Origin: Theropithecus gelada
Taxonomy: Eukaryota; Chordata; Mammalia; Primates; Cercopithecidae
Assembly (NCBI RefSeq): GCF_003255815.1
Contig: NC_037671.1
Location: 156,170,645 to 156,234,644, forward strand
DNA length: 64,000 nt
Direction: 5' to 3'
Position numbers and translations under genes: made by a program. The number at the start of each line of letters is the position of its first letter. Positions within the stretch are counted from its first letter, which is position 1. This document shows positions 23,256-34,888 of the stretch, piece after piece. The notes beneath the pieces are model-generated. The model did not search any database. It was not told the DNA's origin and saw nothing but the letters and a program-made list of their open reading frames with translations.

Positions 23256-23480
23256 ATAATTACTATTGAGCACTTAGTATGTGTTAGGCATGGTGATCTG
23301 TCTACTTATATTTATCAACTAATTTAATTCTTACAATAATCTAAAGAGGTATGTATTTCTACCATTAGCCCCATTTTAAAGATAAGAAACATGGGACTTT
23401 AAAGGATTAAATAATTTGTCTAGCTCCTAAATGGTAGAGGCAAAAGGAAGGAAATTCTGGATCTTATTGGTACTCAAACT
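23256..23480 (+). mobile_element. MIR
   Basis: 'ATTGAGCACTTAGTATGTG', 'TTAGGCATGGTGATCTG', and the core 'CCCCATTTTAAAGATAAG' through 'TAATTTGTCTAGCTC' keep the MIR order. The LTR before it inserted at the MIR's left edge. Confidence 0.8.
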
Positions 23481-24370
23481 CATTAGTAAAAGGTCTACTT
23501 TTATTTGTTCTCAAAGTAATAGCAAAATTTGTACTATGAGCGATTATTTTTTAAAGCAAAGACATTCTAGTCCCTTGCCAGATATCTTGGGTTATTAATT
23601 TTTCTCTTGTTATGAGTAAAACCTATTTCCTGTGGCTCTATAGTACTAATAGATCTCCAGCCAGACTCTGGAACCAGAAAACTACCCCTGAGGTCATTGT
23701 GGTGTTGATGTTTCTATTCAGACCTTCTTTCATGTACAGAGACTTATTTTGCATCCTTGCCTCACAGTGCCTGCTAATGACTCCAGGTGGCAATGATGCA
23801 ATGGGCTTTGCTTAATTAGCCCATTAGCAGCCAGCACGGCTGTGGGTGGAACAGAAAACAACTCTCAGTTTGGGGTGAAATGAAAATGCATACTGTACAT
23901 GAACGCAATGGAAAGAATTAGGAGTATAACTCTGGAAGTCATTATTTCCTTACAGACCCCATACTGTAAAAATCTCATTAAAATATTTTATCCTCATCTT
24001 TCTGTGACTGAGAAATATTTATAATGTTCAAAACAGAAGAAAACAATCCTGAAACTAAAACCTGAGTTAATGGGAAAAAATAAGTTTTATTCAGAGTCCT
24101 GTAAATGGGGCAAGAAAGAAAAATTAGACTTTTAAAAGAAAAACAGAGCTCTTTAGTGCTTCAGAGTTAATGAGTAAACCTCTAAAATCCCAACCACTTG
24201 AAAGCAACTTGGATAAACAGCTAGAAGCCTGAGACTCAGCTAGAGAGCAACCAAATTATTCTAATTTGTGACTACCAGGAGAAAAGGCACATTGCTCTAC
24301 AAGATTTGTGTCTTGCTAGGGTAATTAATATATGGACTAACTCCAGAACACATGATTGGATGGCCTAGGC
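23481..24370. other. Unassigned non-coding sequence
   Basis: No recognisable repeat or gene. Confidence 0.5.
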
Positions 24371-25330
24371 CAAGGTTTCTCAACCTTGGCACCATTGCTG
24401 TTTTTGGCTGGATAATTCTTTATTGTGTGTCATATTTAGCAGCATCCCTGGCCTCTGCCCACTAGACGTCAGGAGCCTATCCCATCCCTGGGCTTTGACA
24501 GTCAAACGTGTCCCTAAACGTTGCCAAATGTCCCCTTGATATGGACAGGAGGCGGGGAATTACTGGGTAGAAGAGGGCCATTCCCTGGCAAAGGCCCCAC
24601 CCTCAAGACTGGAAACCCACAGCCCTAAATGGCAACAGGCATTCCTGGTTTTGTGCCCAAATGTTGCCTTTTGTCCCACCACGTTCCCCTATCCAATGCC
24701 CATATAAACCCCAAAACCCAGGCTCCATGGGCAGACAAGCAGATGAGCAGATGAATCGAAAAGCAGGAGAGTGGCAAGGCAGAGAAGGAGAGAAGAAAGG
24801 GAGCATCTGACCATCAAGAGAAGTTTGGTAGGGGACGATTGGAGAGGAGACTGGCCATGGGACAGCCAAATTCCAGAGGAAGATCATCTTCCCACTCCAT
24901 CCCCTTTCTAGTTCCCCATCCATCCCGCTTAGAGCCACTTCCATCACCCAGTAAAATCCCCGCATTCCCCATCCTTCAAGTCTGTGTGTGACCTGATTCT
25001 TCCTGACACTGGAAAAGAACCTGGGTACCAAGAGGGCAGCGAGCTGGTTAACAAGCTGTCTGTTGATGGGAGAGCTAAAAGAGCACTGTAGAGGGTCCAC
25101 CAGGGCTTCAAGAGTTGCAGGCACACACCCCTAGACATTGTTGTGAAGCCCACATGCACAGGATTTGCTACTGCCAGCACCCAAAAGCGCTCGCCCGGGC
25201 TCCTGCTCCTGTCCATCTGCGTGCTCTCCCCACCATAAGGGGTTTGAGCACACCTCTTGCAAGGGGGGTCAGGGAACTCTCCAGTTTTACCTGGTGGGGC
25301 AAAACCACCTCCAGTTGAGAACCACAGCTA
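24371..25330 (-). mobile_element. MER5A hAT element split by an LTR
   Basis: 'GGTTTCTCAACCTTGGCACC' through 'GTTGCCAAATGTCCCCTTG' (24376-24539) and 'GGGGCAAAACCACCTCCAG' through 'TTGAGAACCAC' (25296-25323) are the two parts of one MER5A. About 0.75 kb of LTR lies between them. Confidence 0.8.
24538..25283 (+). mobile_element. LTR inserted in MER5A (ERV1-like)
   Basis: Insertion of about 745 bp with LTR character: TATA box 'CATATAAACCCC' at about 24702, then 'CCCAGTAAAATCCCC' (possible AGTAAA poly-A signal, about 24953), then 'CTGATTCTTCCTGACACTGG' and a GC-richer 3' part ending near 'GGGAACTCTCCA'. Exact ends and target duplication are not clear. The 173-codon frame on its minus strand has no domain and is treated as chance. 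Confidence 0.65.
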
Positions 25331-25535
25331 AGACATTTCTCTTTCAAGATCCTATTTCATCTGGTGCCTCAGCAGATTCTTCTTCAGGAGAATCTGTACA
25401 GTATCAGTATCAGCCCAGTAGGAAGGACTTTTACACTCCTTCAGATGGCTTTGAATCCCAACTTTTTAATCTACTAGCAATGTAACTTTATTCAAATTAT
25501 AGAATAATAATATTAGCAGTTATTTATTTAGTGTT

Positions 25536-25700
25536 TAATCATTTTCTTATTCAACCACAATGTTCCAATGGAGTCAGGAAATCTACTAGATTCTGGGGAT
25601 ACAGTTTTTGAGCAAAAATAATCCTGACTCTGATTCACGGAATTTACAGCCTAGTGATAAGATAGATATTAATCAAACAACTGCCCCTTAGCATGTGCAT
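25536..25700 (-). mobile_element. L2 remnant
   Basis: 'GATTCTGGGGATACAGTTTTTG' and 'ATTTACAGCCTAGTGATAAG' match the antisense of the L2 3' region. Confidence 0.6.
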
Positions 25701-25734
25701 AGGTCCTAGGATTGTAGAAAAAAAAATTCTAAAG

Positions 25735-26010
25735 ATTAGCATGGTTTAACAACAGAGAGCACATTTACCATACACCAAATACTCTGCTAAATACTTCGCG
25801 TATGATACATAGATTAGGTGCATGTGGCAAGACATAGGAACTGTGAATACCTTATTTTACACATGCAGGTCAGAGAAGTTGTCACTTAGCCAAGGTTACA
25901 GGATTCAAGAGTGGGAAAGCTGGAATTCAAAGCCAGATTCAAAACTTCAGAGCCTGTGTTCTTTAATTACTCATGTAATTACCTCTTCATTACACCACCT
26001 TATAGTTTTT
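25735..26010 (+). mobile_element. MIR
   Basis: 'CACCAAATACTCTGCTAAATAC' through 'AAGTTGTCACTTAGCCAAGG' and 'CTGGAATTCAAAGCCAG' are successive MIR landmarks. Confidence 0.75.
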
Positions 26011-26040
26011 TTGTTTTGTAAACCAAAAATAAAATTCTAA

Positions 26041-26585
26041 GGCCCCCCAACCATCTGAATGATCCCCTCCTCTTGACCTCCTTCTCCAAAATCAACCTGA
26101 AAAACTTCTTCAGGCCTTGATGATAAGGGAGAAGTGGACATGCCTCATTATACCCTCCTCCCTTTTGAAATTACTGATATAACAGACTCTAAGTCTAACA
26201 AGAAACATTTACAATCTATTTTTTCTGAAGCCTGCTATCTGGAAGCTTCATCTACATGATGAAGCCTTGGTCTCCACAACGCCTTATCATAGCCTAGATA
26301 TTTCTGACTATTAATAATAACTCTTTCAACTAGTTACCAATCAGAAAATCTTTGATCCCACCTATGACTTAGAAGCCCCACTTCCAGTTGTCCCACCTTT
26401 CTGTACCAAACCAATGTATATCTTACATGTTTTGACTGATGCCTTGTGTCTCCCTAAAATGTTAAAACCAAAGTTGTGGCCCAGCCACCTTGGGCATATG
26501 TTCTCAGAATCTTCCGAGGGCTGCATCATGGGCTGTTGGTCACTCATATTTGGCTCAGAATAAATCTCTTCAAGTATTTTACAAT
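26041..26585 (+). mobile_element. ERV LTR (family unsure)
   Basis: LTR-type layout: 'ACCAAACCAATGTATATC' and 'CTCCCTAAAATGTTAAAACC' (TATA-proximal), 'CAGCCACCTTGGGCATATG', and the poly-A signal AATAAA at 26559-26564. Likely an ERV1 solo LTR. Confidence 0.6.
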
Positions 26586-28202
26586 TTGACTCTTTTCATC
26601 TACAAAGATGTAGAGCATTATAGAATAAATACCCATATATCCATCATTTTGCTTGAGAAATCAATTGTTACTAATATAATTAGAACATCTTCTGTACTAC
26701 TTCCTGATCCCAATACTCTCTCTAAACCATGTTCTCCAGAGGTAACTACCAACTTGAATCTGATGTGTTACCTTTGCCATATCTTTACACCTTTGCTACA
26801 TATATTTGTAACTGACCTAAAAAAATACAGAGTATTGTAAAGTTTTAAACTTTATAAAATTATGTCATAATATGTGTATTCTTCTGTAATTTACTTTAAT
26901 GCTTTCTTTGGAGGTTATCCGTGCTGATACATGAAGCACTAGTTCTTTCGTTATTGCTGTACAGGATTCAATGTATAAAAAAAGTCAATTTATTTAATAA
27001 TCCACTTTTTCAAGGTTTTTACTGTTTTCAAGGTTTTTACTGTTATAGTGCTGTGTTAATATTCTTGTGCATATCCTCTTACACACATGTCTGTTTCTCC
27101 GAAGACTGTATCTAGATACTGCTGAAGAGTATAAGCATGGTCAATTCTACTGGGGATTGACAACTTGATCTTGAAAGTGATACCAAGTTAGATACTCTAA
27201 GCAAGTATGTAAGAGTTCTCCTTGTTTCATGTCTTCTCCAAACTTAGTACTTTGTCAAATATATATTATCATGTATCTTGCAGTCTGTAGCCTGTCATTT
27301 CACTGTATTTATTATGTCTGTTGTTACGCAAAACTTAATTCTAATATAATTAAATCTATCAGTCTTTTTATTCATTATTTGTGATTGTGTCTTGTTTGCT
27401 GAAACCATAGAAATTAATGATTTATTGCAGTTCTTTACATATGTGGACTTCATGCTTTGTTAGCTATAGATATTGGTTTCTTTTATTTGTTATTTTGTCC
27501 TTTTTCTTATTTTTTTGAAATAAAATTTTTGATTTTTATAGATTTAGGGGTACAAATATAGCTGTGTTACATGGATATATTATATAATGATGAAATCTGG
27601 GCTTTTAGTGTACCCATCATCCAAATAGTGTACACAGTACCCAATAGATAGTATTTCTTCTCTTACCCCTCTGCCACCGTCCCACCATTTGGAGTCCCCA
27701 GTGTCTATGATTCTACTCTGTATGTCCAAGTATGCCCATTTTTAGCTCCCACTTAAAAGTAAGAACACGTGGTTTTTGATTTTTCTGTTTCTGAGTCATT
27801 TCAGTAAGGATAATGGCTTCCATTTCAACACATGTTGCTGCAAAATATATGATTTCATTCTTTTTATGGCTCAGTATTATTCCATGGTATAAATATACCA
27901 CATTTTTAATCCAATCATCCACTGATGGACACTGGGTTGATTCCATGACTTTGCTACTGTGAGTAGTGCTACAATAAAAATAAGAGCACAGACATATTTT
28001 TTAATATAATAGTTTCTTTTCCTTTGGGTAGATACTCAGTAGTGGAATTGCTGGATCAAAGAGTAGTTCTGTTTTTAGTTATTTGACAAATCTCCATACA
28101 GTTTTCCATAGTGGCCGTACTAATTTACATTCTCCCACCAGCAGTGTATAAAGCATTCCCTTTTCTCTGCATCCTCACCAACATCTGTTAGTTTTTGACT
28201 TA

Positions 28203-29539
28203 AAAAAATTCATACTTATTTCTTTGTATTTTTTAAAACTTTTATTTTAGGTTTGGGGGTACATGTGAAGGTGTGTTACATAGGTAAACATATGTCACAA
28301 GGGTTTGTTGTTCATATTATTTCATCACCCAGGTATTAAGCCCAGTACCCAATAGTTCTCTTTTCTGCTCCTCTTCCTCCTCCCACCCTCCCCCATCAAG
28401 TAGACCCCAGTGACTGTTGTTTCCTTCTTTATGTTCATAAGTTCTTATCATTTAGCTCCCACTTATAAGTGAGAACATGTGGTATTTGGTTTTCTGTTCC
28501 TGCATTAGTTTGCTAAGGATAATAGCCTCCAGCTTGACCCATGTTCCCACAAAAGACAAGATAATGTTCTTTTTTATAGCTGCATAGAATTCCACAGCAT
28601 ATATGTACCACATTTTCTTTATCCAATCTGTCACTGAGGGGCATTTAGGTGGAATCCATGTCTCTGCTATTGTGAATAGTGCTGCAATGAACATTTGTGT
28701 GCACGTGTCTTTATGGTAGAATGATTTGTATTCCCCAGGGTATATACCTAGTAATGGGATGGCTAGGTTGAATGGTAGTTCTGCTTTTACCTCTTTGAGG
28801 AATCACCATACTGCTTTCTACAATGGTTGAACTAATTTACACTCCCACCAACAGTGTATAAGTGTTCCCTTTTCTCTGCAACCTCACCAATATCTGTTAT
28901 TTTGGCTTTTTATAGTAGCTGTTCTGACTGGTGTGAAAGGGCATCTTATTATGGTTTTGATTTGTGTTTCTCTAATGATCAGTGATATTGAGCTTTTTTT
29001 CATATGCTTGTTGGCGCCTGTATGTCTTCTTTTGAGAAGTGTCTGTTCATGTCCTTTTCTTGCTTTTTTAATAGGGCTGTTTGTTTTTCTCTTTTAAATT
29101 TATTTAATTTCCCTATAGATGTTGGATATTAGACCTTTGTCAGATGCATAGTTTTCAAATATTTTCTCCCATTCTGTAGATTGATTTTCTTTTCACTCTG
29201 TTGATAGTTTCTTTTGCTGTTCAGGAGCTCTTAAGTTTGATTAGACCCCACTTATCAATTTCTGCCTTTGTTGCAATTGCTTTTGGTGTCTTTGTCATGA
29301 AGTCTTTGCCCATTCTTATGTTCAGGATGGTATTGCCTAGGTTGTCTTCCAGGGTTTTTATAGCTTTGGGTTTTACATTTAAGTCTTTAATCCATCTTGA
29401 GTGGATTTTTGTGTATGGTGTAAGGAAGGGGTCCAGCTTCAATCTTCTTCTGTATATGGCTAGCCGGTTATCCCAGCACCATTTCTTGAATAAAGAGTCT
29501 TGTCCCCATTGCTTGTTTTTGTTAGCTTTGTCAATAGTC
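28203..29539 (-). mobile_element. Nested 5'-truncated L1
   Basis: Antisense L1 3' fragment (3'UTR plus ORF2 C-terminus) inserted in the older L1. The host text 'GTTAGTTTTTGACTT' breaks at 28202 and resumes at 29540 with TTTTTGACTTTT, so TTTTTGACTT is the target duplication. Younger than its host. Confidence 0.82.
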
Positions 29540-30354
29540 TTTTTTGACTTTTTAATCATAGTCATTCTGACTGGTTATCCAAGTAAGATGGTGTCTCATT
29601 GTGGTTTTAATTTGCATTTCTGTGATAATCAGTGATACTAAGCATTTTTAATATGTTTGTTTGATGTTTGTATGTCTTCTTTTGAAAAATGTCTGTACAC
29701 GTCATTTGCCCACCTTTTAATGGGGTTACTTGTTCTTTACATCTTAAGTTGTTTGAGTTCCTTGTAGATTCTTAATAATAGTCCTTTGTCAGATGCAATG
29801 TTTGCAAATATTTTCGCCTTTTCTGTAGGTTTTTTGTTAACTTTGCTGATTATTTCTTCTGCTGTGCAGAAATATTTTAGTTTAATTAAGTCCCATTTGA
29901 CTATTTTTTGTTGCATTTCCTTTTGAGGAATTAGTCACAAATTCATTGCCTACACCAATGTTCATAAGAGTTTTTCCTAGGTTTTCTTCTAGAAGTGTTT
30001 TTTGTTTTTGTTTTTGTTTTTTTTTTTTAAGTTTCAGGCCTTACATTTAAGTCTGTAATCCATCTTGAGTTAGTTTTTCTATATGGTGAGAGATAGGGGT
30101 TCAGTTTCATTCATCTGCATATGGCTCTCCAATTATCTCAGCACCATTTATTGAATAGGTTGTCCTTTCCCCACTGTATATTTTTGTCAACTTTGTCAAA
30201 GATCAGTTGATTGTAGTATGTGGTTCTCTATTTTATGATTTCTATTCTATTGATCTATGTGTCTATTTTTATACCATTACCATGCTGTTTTTGGTTACTA
30301 TAGCCTTGTAGTATAATTCAAAGTCAGATAATTTTGATACCTCAAGCTTTGTTC

Positions 30355-30642
30355 TTTTTTTTTGAGTTGGAGTCTCGCTCTGTCACCCAGGCTGGGGTGC
30401 AGTCATACAATCTCAGCTCACTGCAACCTCCGCCTCCTGGGTTCAAGCGATTCTCCTGCCTCTGCCTCGTGAGTGCTGGGATTATAGGCGTATGCAACCA
30501 GGCATGGCTAATTTTTGTGTTTTTAGTAGAAATGGGTTTTCACCATATTGGTCAGGCTGGTCTCCAACTCCTGACGTCATGATCCACCTGCCTCAGACTC
30601 CCAAAGTGCTGGGATTACAGACGTGAGCCACTGTGCCCAGCC
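30355..30642 (-). mobile_element. Alu in nested L1
   Basis: Full antisense Alu, T-rich at its left end and ending 'CACTGTGCCCAGCC', with a TGTTCTTTTT duplication on both sides. Confidence 0.9.
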
Positions 30643-32046
30643 TGTTCTTTTTGTTTAGTATTGCTTTGGTTATTTAGGTTCTTTTGTGATTTCACATGAA
30701 TTTTAGGATGATGTTTTTCTTACCTTGTGAAGAATGACACTGGTAGTTCGATAGAAATTGCATTGAATTTATAGATTACTTTGGATAGTGTGGTCATTTT
30801 AACAATATTGATTCTTCCAATCCATGAGGATGAGATGTTTTTCCATTTCTTTGTGTCCACCTTAATTTCATTGTTGATCCAACAATCATTCAGGAGCAGA
30901 TTACTTAATTTCATGGGTTTGTATACTTTCGAGAGTTCCTCTTTGTGCTGGTTTTCCAGTTTTATTCCACTGTGGTCCAATAAGTTACCTGACATGACTT
31001 CTATTTTTAAAAATGTATTGAGACTTGCCACATGGCCTAGAATATGGTCAGTTTTTGAGAATGTTTCATATGCAGAAGAGAAGAATGCATATTCTGTGGT
31101 TGTAGGGTAGAAAGTCCTGTAAATGTCTGTTAGGTCCATTTGGTCTCACATCTGATTTAAGTTCAGAATTTCTTTGTTGATTTTCTGCCTTGATGATGTG
31201 TCTGGTGCTGCCAGTGTGGTATTGAAGTTCTCCATTATTACTGTATTGGCATCTATTTTCTTTCTCAGGTCTAGTAGTATTTAAGAATCTGGGTGCTCTC
31301 GTGTTGGTATTGGGTACATATGTATTTAGAATTATTATCTCTTCTTGTTGAATTGATCCCTTTATCATTATATAATAACATTATTTTGTTGTTGTTATTG
31401 TTGTTGATTTAAAGTCTGTTTTGGTTTTGTCTGATTTAATTATAGCTATCCCTGCTCACTTTTGTTTTCCATTTGTGTGAAGTATATTTTTCCACTCCTT
31501 TACTTTGAGTCTGTAAATATCTTTACCAGTTAGGTAGATTTCTTGCACAGCATATTGTTGGATTTTGTTTTTAATCTGTTCCATCAACCTATTTTTTTTA
31601 ATTGGAAAATTTATTCCATTTACGTTTAAGTCCATTTACATTTGACATGTGAGGTTTTGCTCTTGTCATAATGTTAATTATTACCTAGTTGTTTTAAATT
31701 CTTGATTGTGTAATTGCTTTATAAGATATGTGAGTTGTATACTTTTCTCCTTTTATGAGGGTATCACCCTTTAATTTCCATGTTTAGAATTCCTTTGAGC
31801 ATTTTTTGTAAGACCAGTTTAGTGGTGATGAATTCCCTTTGTTTGTCTGGGAAAGACTTCATTTCTCCTTCACTTACGAAGCTTAGTTAAGGAGGACATA
31901 AAATTCTTGGCTGGCATAACTTTTATTTAAGAATGAAATTAAGACTCCAGTCTCTAATGGTTTGTAAGGTTTCAACTGAGAAGCCTTGCTGTTAATCTGC
32001 TGAGATTTCCTTTATAGGTGATTGTACTCTTCTCTCTTGCCACTTT

Positions 32047-32134
32047 CAGGATATTTTCCTTCATGTTGACTTTGGATGGTATGATATTTTCAGGATTTTT
32101 TCCTTCAGGTTGACTTTGGACAGTCTGATGACAA
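32047..32134. repeat. 44-bp diverged tandem duplication in L1 ORF1
   Basis: Units starting CAGGATATTTTCCTTC (32047) and CAGGATTTTTTCCTTC (32091) repeat L1 ORF1 text that occurs once in other copies. The units differ at several sites, so the event is old. Confidence 0.75.
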
Positions 32135-34888
32135 TATGTCTTAGTAAGATTCTTCTTGCAATGTATTTTCCAGGAGTTCTCTAAACTTCATGTATCTCAG
32201 TGACTAGATATCCAGCAAACCAGGAAGGTTTTCCTGAATTGTTTCCTCAACTGTATTTTTTATACTTTTTACTTTTTCTTCTTCTCCTTCTGGAATATCT
32301 ATAACTTGTAGGCTTAGTCCCTTTACATAGTTCCATATATCTCAAAGTCTTTGTTTACTATCATTAAGTTATTTTTTCTTTATTTTTGTCTGGCTGGGTT
32401 AATTCAAAAGACCTATCTTCCAGGTCTAAAAGTCTTTTTTCTGCTTGGTAAAGGCTATTGTTTAAACTTTCAACTGCATTTTGTAATTCCTCCAATACAT
32501 ACTTTATTTCCAGAAGTTCTGTTTGGTTTTTGTTAATAATATATATCTCTTATTTCATGTCCTACACTGTTTTTTTCTAATTTAATTGTATTGGTTTTTA
32601 TCTTTCTCTTGGGTATCATTGAGTTTCTTTAAATTCAATATTTTCAATTCTTCATTTGGTCTTTCAACTATTTCATTTTGATTAGGATCCATTTCAGGAG
32701 AATTATTGTGGTCCTTTGGGAGTATTGTAACACTCCGTTTTTTCATACTTTCAGAATTGTTTCTCTGGTTCTTTCTCATCTGAAATAAGCATTTTCTTCT
32801 TCTCATTTCTGAATTTACTTTTGCTTAAATGGGACTTCTCCCCCCTTGAGCTGTAATGTGTGTTTTGTAGCATCCTTTGGGTTTGGTTCTGGGTGCTTTC
32901 AGTGGCAAAGGCTCTGTTTAGGTTCTGTGGTTATAGGTAATCTTTGTGTAGTGGATTTCTCAGATGCTGGTTGTAGTAGCAATGTACTGGGTATGTAAGC
33001 AGGCTCACTGCCTCTTGAGAGGCTGGTATGGTGGAGGTCTCAGGAAGCTTATCTCATTCCCTAGTGCTGTATGCTTGTGTCAACAGATTTTCTATTGAGT
33101 TGTGCAGTTCATCCTGTAGGCCAGTGGGTGGCACTTATGGATAAGAGCTAATTGAGGTTGGCACAGATATAGGCTTGATCTTTGTTTACCCTGAGATGCC
33201 TTCTGTTGCCTCAGGCAGTGGGCAATTTTGTGGAATGTACAGTGGTCTAAGCTCCCTGCTCACTCCCCAGTTGGAAGTACCAAGCTGGGCAGGGCCAGAC
33301 CAGCCAAGCCTGCCTATACATCCCCTAATGGCAGGCCTAAGTGCTAGGCTAAAAGGGAGTCTGGGAGGCAGCTGCCAATTGACCATAGATGTGCCTGGGC
33401 ATGGAGTGGAGAAACCTCCACTTCACCAAGTTCTCTGCCCAGGAAAGGAGGGGCAACCTAGACTCTTAATCTAGAAAAGTGGATGCTCCAAATGCCTGGA
33501 GATATGTCCAGGTTGAGCCAAATGTCTGGAAATATGTCCCCCAGAGAGGAAAGGAGTACCTGCTGCAGAGTGGAAAACTGCTGCTACAACAGGATCTTGG
33601 CAAGGGAGTGGGGGGTGGGAGTGGGGATGGGAAGAGGCAGCTCAGGCCCCTATTTCAGCCAGCAGGTACACTGAGTGACTGGAAATATACCCAGCTGTGA
33701 AGTGGAGTGGGTGCTGCTGCACCAAGTTCTTTGCAAGGGAAGGGAGGAGTGGTTCACACGCCAAACCCAGTCAAGCAGTGCTGGGTCCACATGCCTCCAC
33801 TGGTTGCTGGAAACTCGTGGGATAAATTCCTTCAACTGACTAAGGGAGGAGCGTGGGGCACCTAGCAATGACACATGCAGATAAGGCCAGGCCACAGAGT
33901 TTTTTCTGGCTTCAAATCACACCACCCAGGAGAAACCACAGCTTCCGCACTCCTCTCCCACTCCAATCTGGCCACAGGAGGCAGCCCAGTTCAAGCACAT
34001 ACGTTAGGGGTACAGTCCACACTTGCCACTCAATTCTGGCAGTGGGGACTCTTCCCCCACTCCAGAACAAGTGCTCCAATCTCTGATCAAAGAAGAAAAT
34101 GCTTGTGGTGGCCTCTGCTGCCAGGTTGCCAAATAATAAGTGACTTTGTAAGAGACCGGATTGAAAATGGCACCCTCCTGTCAGTCCTGGGTCTGGGAAA
34201 ATGCCTATAGCTTAAAGTGGTGTCTTTCTCTCTCATTGTCTTCTGGCCTCTCCCCAAGTTAGCTCCAGGGCTTGGGAAAAATAAAGTGCTCTCCCACGGC
34301 CTTGGTTGGATGGGTCTCTAGTAGAAAAGTGAATTACAGAGGAAGACTCTCTGCCTCTCTCATGGATTTGGGCTTCACTCACTCTCATCAGCCGAATGCC
34401 ATCATGCGGTCTGCTTGTAAGTCTTCTCTTCCCCAGGATCTGAAATGTCCTTCATTTTTAGGTGAATTCTCCTATTCCTTCCTGAATAAAAGCTGACTGT
34501 CTGGATCTTTACACAATAGTTTGCTGTTTCCAAGTGGATGAGGCACACTAAAAGCCTCTAATCTGCCATCTTGGAAGAAGAATACACCCTTTTTCTTATT
34601 GATTTGTCAGTTGTATGTGTTACAAATATATTTTCCCAGTTTATAGCTTATCTTTTAATTTTTTTTGTATTTCAATTTTACTTTTTATCATTACACATTT
34701 GACTTCATCTTTTGCTGATCTATACTTTTGGGGTAACACTGTCATTTTTGAAGGACATTTGTTTACTTCTAGTGATTCAGATTAAATAATCTCTTTATAC
34801 TTCAATTTCGACGTCTGTGTTTTCTTCCTATTTTAAACCAAACATTATTTTCTTTCATTCCTCTCATTTTGTTCCTCTTTCTTTTCTT

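Larger units (their letters stand above)
27511..34587 (-). mobile_element. Old L1 with clean target duplication
   Basis: Antisense L1 with a 3' end at about 27512 and a 5' end near 34587 (reverse complement has a 'CAAGATGGCAGATT' start), bounded by exact CCTTTTTCTTATT copies at 27499-27511 and 34588-34600. It keeps the 3'UTR, ORF2 parts, ORF1 (about 31800-32810) and a 1.7-kb 5'UTR. It lacks a central ORF2 block: the text jumps at about 30855 from mid reverse transcriptase to the endonuclease region. A later L1 (28203-29539) and an Alu (30355-30642) sit inside it. Confidence 0.85.

Noticed and set aside
24603..25124. 173-codon minus-strand open frame
   Set aside because: Lies antisense inside an LTR, has no recognisable domain, and its ends do not match splice or promoter context. 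Treated as chance.
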